Positions 1 to 6,024 of a DNA stretch of 6,608 bases are shown here, piece by piece; the stretch's first letter is position 1, and each line of letters starts with the position of its first letter. The translations under genes and the position numbers were made by a program. Under the pieces are notes generated by a model. It saw nothing but the letters and a program-made list of their open reading frames with translations. It did no database searches and was not told the DNA's origin. Source of the DNA: Methylococcaceae bacterium UBA4132 (lineage in GTDB: Bacteria > Pseudomonadota > Gammaproteobacteria > Methylococcales > Methylomonadaceae); the NCBI GenBank assembly GCA_002380945.1, contig DFWO01000077.1:726-7333 (forward strand), in the 5' to 3' direction.

Positions 1-827
1 CATTTTGCGTATGTAACGGTTGCCGCGCTTGCTCACACCTAAATAAACCTGTTTGTCACCGCTGCTGTGCTGTTTGGGAACAACGCCCAGACTGGCGGCA
101 TAGTCTCGACCACTGGTGTAAGCTTTGCCATCACCGATGTCGGCGGCAATGATGCTGGCGGTGATGATGCCAACCCCTGGCACGTCGGACAGCGTTTGCT
201 GCGTTGGTTTTGATTACACAGGCATCCAATGCGCTGTTCGTAGCTTTTAATCGCTTTATCCAGTTCCTTTAGTTTTTCGTAGTGTTCGGCAAACAGTTCT
301 CGACTTAAATGCGTCAAGCCGTTTTCAGCATCTTCCAATATCAATGGCAGTTCCTTTCTAACATAGTTAATGCCTTTGGCAATCACAATGCCTCTTTCCA
401 TTAACAGCTCTCGCAGTTGATTGACCAGCGCGGTGCGTTTATCGACCAAATCTTGTCGGATATTGTGTAGCAACTGCATATCCTGCTGTTCCTCGGTCTT
501 GACCTTCACCACGCGCTTGTTCGGGCGCAACACCGCTTCGTGTATCGCCTGAGCATCGTTAAAGTCGTTCTTGTTACCCACCACAAAGCCTTTCACATAA
601 CGGGCATTCAATAACACCACTTCATGACCCAGTTTGATCAGTTCCCTTACCCAGTAATGCGCTCCGCCACAGGCTTCCATACCTATCAGACTCACCGTAT
701 AGTTGGCGAAAAATCCCAGTAATTCCGCCCTTTTTAATTTCTTTTTGGTGGCTTTTCCATCTTCACCAAGACTGTAAAAATGGAATATGTTTTTTGCTAT
801 GTCTAAGCCGACTACGTTAATATTCAT
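1..827 (-). pseudogene. IS110/IS1111-type transposase, frameshifted and cut by the window edge
   Basis: This gene encoded the DEDD/serine recombinase that moves the element. I place the start at 827 (MNINVVGLD...) because AGAGGA sits 7 nt upstream; an in-frame ATG at 902 would add 25 residues unlike the family. Counting from 827, the catalytic acidic residues are D9 (GLDIAK), E51 (GMEACGG) and D88/D91 (KNDFND), followed by a charged helical segment up to about residue 205. The first frame then becomes a proline/serine-rich tail unlike the family and stops at 39-41. The true C-terminal domain is intact in another frame from about 198 to 1: QTLSDVPGVG (P codon at 178-180), then ASLGVVPKQHSSG and SKRGNRYIRKM. 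A stop in that second frame at 214-216 confines the lesion to about 199-213, best explained by loss of one base. A base-calling error is the alternative. Confidence 0.85.
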
Positions 828-902
828 CTCTGATTCCTCTTCGTTCTGTTGTTTATCCCAGTGGTGCATTATGACACCGTCGACAGGGAGAGAGGAGTCC
901 AT
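1..902 (-). mobile_element. IS110-family (IS1111-like) insertion sequence, 5' part, truncated by the window edge
   Basis: This stretch is the transposase-bearing part of an IS110-family element read on the minus strand; the rest lies beyond position 1. The family is identified from the transposase alone: a DEDD-type N-terminal domain, and a PGVG...KQHSSG C-terminal domain in a shifted frame. The protein reads most like the IS1111 subgroup. IS110-family elements usually lack terminal inverted repeats and often make no target duplication, so the boundary on the lysR side cannot be fixed here; it probably lies between about 830 and 1090. In the IS1111 subgroup the guide RNA (seekRNA or bridge RNA) is known to be encoded downstream of the transposase, which would place it outside this window. 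The frameshifted transposase suggests a copy that no longer moves on its own. Confidence 0.8.
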
Positions 903-969
903 ATCATCATCCTATGTCAGTGCATCTTATCGTGTTATGTAGGGTAAGCAACACTTTTCTGCTCACCAA

Positions 970-999
970 TTTTATCAGCGAATAGTGAAAACGATAAAA
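970..999. repeat. 7-bp inverted repeat beside the insertion sequence
   Basis: TTTTATC at 970-976 and GATAAAA at 993-999 are perfect reverse complements separated by 16 bases. They lie about 70-100 bp outside the longest transposase reading frame, where the element boundary is expected. The repeat could belong to the IS end, to its target site, or be chance in AT-rich DNA. Nothing in the window decides between these. Confidence 0.35.
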
Positions 1000-1095
1000 C
1001 TGTTTACCCACCCTATACGGCTGTTCTTCCTTGACTAAACGTTCCTGTACTATTGCCTCAACGATGACTTTACCGTAACCTGTAAGTAAAAATTG

Positions 1096-1117
1096 GTTAT
1101 GTTATTAAGTACATAAC
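1096..1117. promoter_or_regulatory. Palindrome upstream of the LysR gene, possible autoregulatory operator
   Basis: GTTATGT (1096-1102) and ACATAAC (1111-1117) form perfect 7-bp inverted arms around an 8-base spacer, ending 18 bases before the LysR start codon. LysR-family regulators commonly repress their own promoters, so a dyad here is a reasonable operator candidate. Its symmetry centre falls between bases, so it does not give the classical T-N11-A spacing, and it does not resemble the dyad before the formate dehydrogenase gene. It could also form an RNA hairpin in the leader or be part of an IS target. Confidence 0.35.
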
Positions 1118-1135
1118 GACTGACACAGGTAAATA

Positions 1136-2047
1136 ATGCGAAAGATTAACTATTTAATCGCACTTGCGAAAATTAAACATTTCGGACGTGCTGCTGATGC
1201 GTGCCACGTTTCTCAACCAACATTAAGTTCAGCTATTCAACATTTAAAAGATGAATTAGGTGTTACGTTATTTAAACGTGGACAAAAATTTGTCGGTTTA
1301 ACACCCGAAGGCGAGAAAATACTTGCACACGCACAACGTTTATCTTCAGATTGGGACGCTCTGAAACAAGAAGCCTCATTATGCAAACAGCATTTAACGG
1401 GGCATTTAAGAATGGGTGCGATTCCAACTATCTTAGCTGTTGTGCCATTACTCACAGAATCTTACCGCGAAAAATATCCGCATCTTAAATTTCAAATTTT
1501 TTCACAATGTGCTGAAAAAATTATCCAACAGCTTGATGCGTTTGAACTTGATTTTGGTTTGACTTATTTAAATGACCAGAGGCTAAAAGGCTTTAAAATT
1601 TTGCCGTTATATCAAGAGCGTCATGTTTTATTAGCACGTCATGTTGAAATAAATGAACCGCAAAAACCTGCTGTATGGCAAGAAGCGGCACAATTACCAT
1701 TATGTTTATTGACAACCAATATGCAAAATAGACAACTCCTTGATGCCGCATTTAGAGAAGCGGGGGTAAAACCTAACATCATTGTAGAAACGGATTCTAT
1801 TTTCGCACTCTACGCGCATGTTCGCTGTGCGGGACTGTTTGCAATTGTGCCGCATAGTCTTTTGAATTTGATTGAAATGCGGCAGGAAGTGGTTGCAATA
1901 CCATTACAACCTATACTTTCGCGTGAAATTGGCTTAGTGGCGCGAAGTGAAAATTTAGAAATGCCGATACAGCAAGCAACATGGCATCTTGCAAAGCAAC
2001 TTAATCTACAAGCACGTTTCGATGCCTTAATAGATTTTGTCTATTAA
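1136..2047 (+). CDS. LysR-family transcriptional regulator, probable regulator of the adjacent formate dehydrogenase
   Basis: This 303-residue protein has the normal length and two-domain plan of LysR-type regulators. Residues 1-58 form the winged helix-turn-helix: HFGRAADACHVSQPTLS (15-31) is the classic family HTH, followed by the linker helix (AIQHLKDELG) and wing (LFKRG...LTPEG). Residues from about 88 to 290 form the periplasmic-binding-protein-like effector domain, beginning HLTGHLRMGAIPTI. The start is firm: an in-frame stop lies two codons upstream, and an AGG (1127-1129) sits 6 nt before the ATG. The N-terminus is a few residues shorter than many relatives. The gene lies 99 bp upstream of the formate dehydrogenase on the same strand, with a T-N11-A dyad between, so the likely role is control of that gene. 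The effector cannot be read from the sequence; formate or a C1 compound is a guess. No cysteine pair clearly marks it as OxyR. Confidence 0.9.
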   Translation: MRKINYLIALAKIKHFGRAADACHVSQPTLSSAIQHLKDELGVTLFKRGQKFVGLTPEGEKILAHAQRLSSDWDALKQEASLCKQHLTGHLRMGAIPTILAVVPLLTESYREKYPHLKFQIFSQCAEKIIQQLDAFELDFGLTYLNDQRLKGFKILPLYQERHVLLARHVEINEPQKPAVWQEAAQLPLCLLTTNMQNRQLLDAAFREAGVKPNIIVETDSIFALYAHVRCAGLFAIVPHSLLNLIEMRQEVVAIPLQPILSREIGLVARSENLEMPIQQATWHLAKQLNLQARFDALIDFVY

Positions 2048-2068
2048 CTGATTGAGATAATCAATTAG
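2048..2068. promoter_or_regulatory. Candidate LysR-type operator (T-N11-A box) upstream of formate dehydrogenase
   Basis: The core ATTGA-GATAA-TCAAT (2051-2065) is a perfect 5-bp dyad with a 5-base centre, and its T2052 and A2064 give the T-N11-A spacing of LysR-family binding sites. Outer bases extend the arms to 8 bp with one mismatch. It starts directly after the LysR stop codon and lies about 80 bp before the formate dehydrogenase ATG, a suitable place for an activator site. The same bases could form a weak RNA hairpin at the end of the lysR transcript, but no T-run follows, so a terminator is less likely. No strong -35/-10 pair is visible downstream, as expected for an activator-dependent promoter. 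Confidence 0.5.
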
Positions 2069-2146
2069 CGGACTTTCTGACATAAATCCACAATACCGCC
2101 ACCTATTCATTCGATAGGCAACCTTTAACACTATTGAGGCAAGAAA

Positions 2147-3349
2147 ATGGCGAAAATTGTTTGTGTACTGTATGACGACCCGATGAACGGCTATCCCACC
2201 TCGTATGCCCGCGAAGATTGTCCGCAACCTGAAGTTTATCCCGATGGACAAACCTTACCGACTCCAAAAGCGATTGATTTCAAACCAGGTGCATTGTTAG
2301 GTAGCGTTTCAGGCGAACTGGGTTTGCGCAAATATTTGAAATCCAATGGTCATACTTTGGTTGTCACTTCCAGTAAAGACGGTGAAGACAGCGTTTTAGA
2401 CCGTGAATTAGCGGATGCTGAAATCGTGATTTCGCAACCTTTCTGGTCTGCTTACATGACTGCGGAACGAATTGCCAAAGCCAAAAAACTTAAAATGATT
2501 GTCAATGCTGGTATCGGTTCTGACCATACGGATTTACAAGCCGCGATGGAACATAACGTAACCGTCGATGAAGTAACCTATTGCAACAGTAACGCGGTAG
2601 CAGAACACGTTGTGATGTCCATTTTAGCGTTGGTACGCAATTTTATTCCTTCGCACAACTGGATGTTAAAAGGCGGTTGGAATATCGCCGATTGCGTGTC
2701 ACGCTCTTATGATTTGGAGGCAATGAGTGTGGGTACAGTTGCGGCAGGTCGTATCGGTTTGCGGGTGTTACGCTTGCTTAAGCCTTTTGGTGTCAAACTG
2801 CATTATCTAGACCGCCATCGTTTACCAGAAGCCGTGGAACAAGAGTTAAATTTAACTTACCACAGCAGCTTGGAAAGTTTAGCCAAAGTGTGTGACGTGG
2901 TAACGTTGAATTGTCCGCTACATCCTGAAACTGAACACATGATTAATGCTAAAACCTTAAAATTCTTCAAACGCGGTGCGTATTTGGTCAATACCGCAAG
3001 AGGCAAGTTGTGTGACCGTGATGCCATCGTTGATGCGCTCGAAAGCGGACAATTGGCAGGTTATGCAGGTGATGTATGGTTTCCACAACCAGCACCACAA
3101 GACCATCCTTGGCGTACGATGCCACATCACGGTATGACTCCACATATTTCTGGCACCAGCTTGTCCGCACAAGCCCGTTATGCGGCGGGAACTCGTGAAA
3201 TCTTGGAATGCTATTTTGAAGATCGTCCGATTCGGAATGAATATTTGATTGTGCAAAACGGTCAATTAGCTGGCGTAGGAGCACATTCTTACAGTAAAGG
3301 CAATGCTACAGGCGGTTCAGAAGAAGCGGCTAAATTTAAAAAAGCGTAG
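2147..3349 (+). CDS. fdh: NAD-dependent formate dehydrogenase (D-2-hydroxyacid dehydrogenase superfamily)
   Basis: This cytoplasmic enzyme, normally a homodimer, oxidises formate to CO2 with reduction of NAD+, without metal cofactors. At 400 residues it is full length and aligns end to end with the well-studied Pseudomonas sp. 101 enzyme as I recall it, including the C-terminal SYSKGNATGGSEEAAKFKKA; only a final Val is missing. Visible active-site residues (numbered from Met1) are I123, N147, R285, D309, Q314, H333 and S335. The Rossmann motif AAGRIG is at 199-204, and D222 at the end of the next strand indicates preference for NAD+ over NADP+. C146 and C256, linked to oxidative inactivation in the Pseudomonas enzyme, are both kept. 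A GAGG lies 7 nt before the ATG. The gene follows a LysR regulator and ends in a strong hairpin, so it is probably transcribed alone or with lysR. It would supply NADH from C1 metabolism or detoxify formate. Confidence 0.97.
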   Translation: MAKIVCVLYDDPMNGYPTSYAREDCPQPEVYPDGQTLPTPKAIDFKPGALLGSVSGELGLRKYLKSNGHTLVVTSSKDGEDSVLDRELADAEIVISQPFWSAYMTAERIAKAKKLKMIVNAGIGSDHTDLQAAMEHNVTVDEVTYCNSNAVAEHVVMSILALVRNFIPSHNWMLKGGWNIADCVSRSYDLEAMSVGTVAAGRIGLRVLRLLKPFGVKLHYLDRHRLPEAVEQELNLTYHSSLESLAKVCDVVTLNCPLHPETEHMINAKTLKFFKRGAYLVNTARGKLCDRDAIVDALESGQLAGYAGDVWFPQPAPQDHPWRTMPHHGMTPHISGTSLSAQARYAAGTREILECYFEDRPIRNEYLIVQNGQLAGVGAHSYSKGNATGGSEEAAKFKKA

Positions 3350-3363
3350 TTTAGTCAAATTGT

Positions 3364-3410
3364 ATAGCCCGACTAAAAATAGTCACTGTCTGTGGTCGGG
3401 CTATGCTTTT
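3364..3410 (+). terminator. Rho-independent-type terminator after formate dehydrogenase
   Basis: ATAGCCCGAC (3364-3373) pairs perfectly with GTCGGGCTAT (3395-3404), a 10-bp GC-containing stem, followed by GC and then TTTT (3407-3410). The stem begins 14 bases after the formate dehydrogenase stop codon. The loop is long (21 bases) and the T-run short, so termination may be incomplete. A smaller hairpin, GACTA-AAAA-TAGTC (3371-3384), shares bases with the left arm and would compete with it. Confidence 0.7.
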
Positions 3411-3432
3411 AGCAGCCAACAAGGAAAATACG

Positions 3433-3940
3433 ATGAGATTTTTTAACAAGCTTAAGGGCGACGGTGTTGCATTACCACCTAAGCCTTCAGCAAAAGTGGT
3501 TGCACTCACATGGTTGGGTAGATTTTTAGCTATTGGCTCGGTAGCCGTGCTGGGCGAGCATCTGAATTCGGCATTGGTGCTTGGCTCGTTTGGTACGTCT
3601 TGCGTGTTGGTGTTTGTCTATCCTGATGTACTGTTCTCGTAGTCCAGAAATGTAATTGCGGGGGGCATGTTATCTGTTCATTGCTGGGGATTTTGTTTCT
3701 TCAAGCTTATGGTGTAACTCAATAAAGTTTTGCACTAGCTATTAGTTTCGCTATTGCGGTGATGATGGTCACGAGCACCGTGCATCCACCAGCAGGTTCT
3801 AATTCTGTGATTGTATTTTTAACCCAGCCCACATGGAATTTTACCTTGTTTCCTACCCTAGTTGGAGCTATAGCAATAGCTGTATTGCGCTCATTTATAA
3901 CAATGCTACACGCGAGGCGAAATATCCCAAATATTGGTAA
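3433..3940 (+). pseudogene. HPP-family integral membrane protein, decayed (two stops, two frameshifts)
   Basis: Read through its lesions, this locus gives a complete HPP-family protein of about 170 residues, a small four-helix membrane protein; cyanobacterial and chloroplast members are reported to transport nitrite. The start ATG at 3433 has AAGGA 7 nt upstream. The first frame reads MRFFNKLKGDGVALPPKPS, then a hydrophobic helix and LGSFGTSCVLVF, and hits TAG at 3640-3642 where the family has Gln (FSQ-SRNVI). A frameshift follows in the six-G run at 3660-3665; the new frame (GGHVICSLLGILFLQAYG) hits TAA at 3723-3725, then resumes with the signature HPPAG at 3783-3797 and FLTQPTWNF. A second frameshift around 3873-3884 leads to ALIYNNATREAKYPKYW and the proper stop at 3938-3940. 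Sequence matches the family on both sides of each stop, so both are substitutions rather than indel artefacts. The substrate is unknown. Confidence 0.88.
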
Positions 3941-3972
3941 TTTACCGCGTACGTTGCGTTGATTCATAACAT

Positions 3973-4008
3973 GGGTAGCTCGTAGATATAAGGGTGAGAT
4001 ACGAACCC
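3973..4008 (-). terminator. Weak hairpin between gpsA and the HPP pseudogene, possible gpsA terminator
   Basis: GGGT (3973-3976) and TCGTA (3980-3984) pair with TACGA (4000-4004) and ACCC (4005-4008), with a 3-base bulge and a 15-base loop. It lies just past the gpsA stop on the minus strand, where a terminator would be expected, but the stem is broken and no T-run follows. Rho-dependent ending of the operon is equally possible. Confidence 0.2.
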
Positions 4009-4019
4009 CCAATTTATAA

Positions 4020-5018
4020 CTACGATTCAGATTTTTGTTCGCGGGCTAATAGATTTTGTACGGCGGTTAACGGGTCTAAGCCTTCGTATAACACTTTGTA
4101 GGTCTGTTCAGTAATGGGCATTTCAATACTGTGTTTTTGCGCTAATAGATAGGTTTCTTTTGCCGCGAATATGCCTTCAATTTCTTGACCGATTTCTGCT
4201 ATCGCGTCTTTTCTGTCTTTGCCTAAGCCTAGTGCTAAACCAAAACGGCGGTTGCGTGATTGGTTGTCGGTACAGGTCAATAGCAAATCGCCTAAACCTG
4301 CTAAGCCCATAAAGGTATCGGGTTTGCCGCCTAGTTTTACGCCTAAACGGATAATTTCAGTTAAGCCACGGGTAATTAATGCGGCTCTGGTATTTGCTCC
4401 AAACCCCAGTCCATCAGCAATCCCTGCGGCAATCGCCAGTACGTTTTTGACTGCACCGCCGACTTCAACACCGATAACATCAGAGCTGGTATAAGTGCGA
4501 AAGCGTCCGCCATGTAGTCTATCGGCTAACTGACGCGCAAAATCGGGTTGATTGGCAGCAATGGTAATCGCGGTGGGTAAATCAGCTGCTACTTCACGCG
4601 CAAACGTGGGACCTGACAAAATGGCGGCAGGCGTTTTTGTGCCAAAGATGTCGGCGACGACTTCATGAAGTAAGCTACCATCATCGGCATTAAAGCCTTT
4701 GGTTGCCCATGCTATTTTGACTTGATTGGATAGATGGGGTTTGAGTTTAATGAGTATGTCTTTGAACGCGTGACTGGGTACACAAATCAGCAGTAAATCA
4801 GAAAAGGCGGCAATCTCAGCTAAATCATTCGTTACCTGTAGATTATCGGGAAACGCCAAGCCTGATAAAAACTGTTTGTTTTCTCTATCGCCTGCCAAGG
4901 CGGCGATATGGTCGGGATTATGTCCCCATAGCAACACTTGGCAACCATTTCTGGCTGCCAAGATGGCAAGAGCTGTTCCCCACGAGCCTGCACCGAGCAG
5001 AGCTATGTTGTTGCTCAT
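4020..5018 (-). CDS. gpsA: NAD(P)+-dependent glycerol-3-phosphate dehydrogenase
   Basis: GpsA reversibly converts dihydroxyacetone phosphate to sn-glycerol 3-phosphate in the cytoplasm, supplying the backbone for phospholipid synthesis. The 332-residue length matches the bacterial family. The N-terminal Rossmann domain opens with GAGSWGTALA (9-18) and contains the conserved ATKG (105-108). SGPTFAREVA (135-144) and the catalytic lysine K191 in EVGGAVKNVLAIAAG follow, and the C-terminal domain shows GLAGLGDLLLTCTD and SRNRRFG (254-260), which bind the substrate phosphate. No residue expected to be essential is missing. The start lies 8 nt after the secB stop, and I see no Shine-Dalgarno sequence in that gap, so translation is probably coupled to secB. 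It is the last gene of the minus-strand cluster. Confidence 0.97.
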   Translation of the reverse strand: MSNNIALLGAGSWGTALAILAARNGCQVLLWGHNPDHIAALAGDRENKQFLSGLAFPDNLQVTNDLAEIAAFSDLLLICVPSHAFKDILIKLKPHLSNQVKIAWATKGFNADDGSLLHEVVADIFGTKTPAAILSGPTFAREVAADLPTAITIAANQPDFARQLADRLHGGRFRTYTSSDVIGVEVGGAVKNVLAIAAGIADGLGFGANTRAALITRGLTEIIRLGVKLGGKPDTFMGLAGLGDLLLTCTDNQSRNRRFGLALGLGKDRKDAIAEIGQEIEGIFAAKETYLLAQKHSIEMPITEQTYKVLYEGLDPLTAVQNLLAREQKSES

Positions 5019-5026
5019 CGGATAGG

Positions 5027-5491
5027 TTAATTGAGGGTGTCTGAACTAGGGGCTTGAGTTTGTTGCAAGTGTTGCGCATACAACGCATCAAAATTGACAG
5101 GGGCTAATAATAGTTGTGGGAAACCACCTCTGACAATCAAGTCAGATACTGCTTCTCTTGCATAAGGGAACAGGATGTTAGGGCAGAAACTACCGACCAT
5201 AGGTCCCATTTCTTGATCTGTAAAACCACCTAAAGAGAAAATACCCGCTTGATTCACTTCAACTAAATAAGCCACCGTGTCTTTGTTTTTAACGGTAATA
5301 GTGAGCGTCAGGGTTATTTCAAAGAATGAATTATCTAACGGTTCAACATGAGAGCCTAAGTTAAAATCAACAGAAGGTTCCCATTGTTCAGTAAATATTT
5401 TTGGTGAATTGGGAGTTTCAAAAGACATGTCTTTGGTGTAAATCTTTTGAATAGCAAATTGTTTTTCTACCGCGTTGTTATCTTCAGCCAT
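5027..5491 (-). CDS. secB: Protein-export chaperone SecB
   Basis: SecB is a cytoplasmic homotetrameric chaperone that keeps preproteins unfolded and delivers them to SecA at the Sec translocon. The 154-residue length is typical. Diagnostic stretches are FAIQKIYTKDMSFETPNSP near the N-terminus, the beta strands FFEITLTLTITVK, and the highly conserved C-terminal half with CPNILFPYAREAVSDLI and GGFPQLLLAPVNFDALY. An acidic, flexible tail ends in SSDTLN. An AGGA lies 10 nt upstream of the ATG, a slightly long spacing. The gene sits between a membrane rhodanese and gpsA as in other gammaproteobacteria, but the glutaredoxin gene grxC usually found just upstream is absent. SecB is characteristic of proteobacteria, which supports the taxonomic reading. 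Confidence 0.97.
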   Translation of the reverse strand: MAEDNNAVEKQFAIQKIYTKDMSFETPNSPKIFTEQWEPSVDFNLGSHVEPLDNSFFEITLTLTITVKNKDTVAYLVEVNQAGIFSLGGFTDQEMGPMVGSFCPNILFPYAREAVSDLIVRGGFPQLLLAPVNFDALYAQHLQQTQAPSSDTLN

Positions 5492-5538
5492 GATTGAGCT
5501 TTCCTGTTTTTAAGAGTAATTAAATGAAAAGGATTGGG

Positions 5539-5982
5539 TTATTTTTTGTGTTTGCTCGCCATTTTTACGGGCAGTTTGTAATCATTTTCCCACGCTGCCA
5601 TGCCGCCTGTTACCACGAAAACTTGTTCAAAACCTGCTTTAGTAAGTAGCTTGGCTGCTGAAGCAGAGCGCGTACCGTTTTGACAGATAACGAGTAGCGG
5701 TTTAGTTTTTTGTTCTGTTAAGGTGGGTAATACTTCAGGTAATTTGCTTAACGGCATATTAGTCGCTTGTTCAATATGGCTAACTACAAATTCAGGTGCT
5801 TCGCGTACATCAATGATGAGGGTTTCACTGTCGTTCATTTTAGCGACAGCTAAGAGTGGCGAAATCGCTTTCGATTTGTTAAGTACACCGTCAAGTGCTT
5901 CTTGTATTAATAAGTAAGTAACAACAGCCATTGCCAGCACTAGAATGTAGTGATTTAAAATAAACTCTATGTATCGATCCAT
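5539..5982 (-). CDS. Membrane-anchored rhodanese-domain protein (YibN-like)
   Basis: This 147-residue protein has one N-terminal membrane helix (about residues 8-28, HYILVLAMAVVTYLLI) followed by a single cytoplasmic rhodanese domain (about 37-140). The domain shows the LIIDVREAPEFVVSHI motif (55-70) and an active-site loop with catalytic cysteine C100 (CQNGTRSA), which would carry a persulfide during sulfur transfer, then GGMAAW near the end. Its position before secB-gpsA and its architecture match E. coli yibN, although as I recall the E. coli protein lacks the canonical loop cysteine. The start is not supported by a Shine-Dalgarno sequence; a short lysine-rich tail ends the protein. It lies 42 bp after an ArsR-family regulator, an arrangement also like E. 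coli ygaV-ygaP, where the second gene is a membrane rhodanese. The sulfur donor and acceptor are unknown. Confidence 0.9.
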   Translation of the reverse strand: MDRYIEFILNHYILVLAMAVVTYLLIQEALDGVLNKSKAISPLLAVAKMNDSETLIIDVREAPEFVVSHIEQATNMPLSKLPEVLPTLTEQKTKPLLVICQNGTRSASAAKLLTKAGFEQVFVVTGGMAAWENDYKLPVKMASKHKK

Positions 5983-6024
5983 ATTAGGTAAGGTTATATT
6001 GGTTAGGTGAAGGATAAAAACAAA

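Larger units (their letters stand above)
903..1135. other. Intergenic region holding the undetermined IS boundary and the lysR leader
   Basis: These 233 bases lie between the transposase reading frame and the LysR gene and contain no convincing gene. They should include the outer end of the insertion sequence and the promoter of the downstream regulator. Visible structure is a 7-bp inverted repeat (TTTTATC/GATAAAA, 970-999), a loose inverted pair of TAGGGTAA (941-947 region) and TTTACCCACCCTA (1003-1015), and the palindrome just before lysR. A TTGACT hexamer at 1031-1036 resembles a -35 box but has no good -10 at the usual distance, so I call no promoter. Confidence 0.5.

Noticed and set aside
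828..902. N-terminal extension of the transposase from the ATG at 902
   Set aside because: The extra 25 residues do not resemble the family, and the ATG at 827 has a good Shine-Dalgarno sequence and begins directly at the conserved GLDIAK region.
1..902. Guide (bridge/seek) RNA gene upstream of the transposase
   Set aside because: The transposase looks like the IS1111 subgroup, in which the RNA lies downstream of the gene, outside this window; no matching loops can be assigned upstream without the target and donor junctions.
2957..3284. Two minus-strand reading frames of about 100 residues inside the formate dehydrogenase
   Set aside because: They lie fully within a highly conserved enzyme gene and show no recognisable domains or ribosome binding sites.
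3403..3432. Upstream ATG at 3403 as start of the HPP gene
   Set aside because: It lies inside the right arm of the terminator; the ATG at 3433 has AAGGA at ideal spacing and starts at the family N-terminus.
3759..3962. Separate 67-residue protein starting at GTG 3759
   Set aside because: It is the middle of the HPP-family gene and its tail after about 3884 is out of frame; the family C-terminus continues in another frame to 3940.
3992..4010. tRNA T-arm-like sequence on the minus strand (GGTTCGTATC with flanking G and C runs)
   Set aside because: The conserved A of the T-loop is replaced, the stem has a mismatch, and the sequence upstream on that strand is the coding end of gpsA, so no tRNA body exists.
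3719..4012. 97-residue minus-strand reading frame opposite the HPP pseudogene
   Set aside because: No family likeness; it is a shadow of the HPP coding sequence on the opposite strand.
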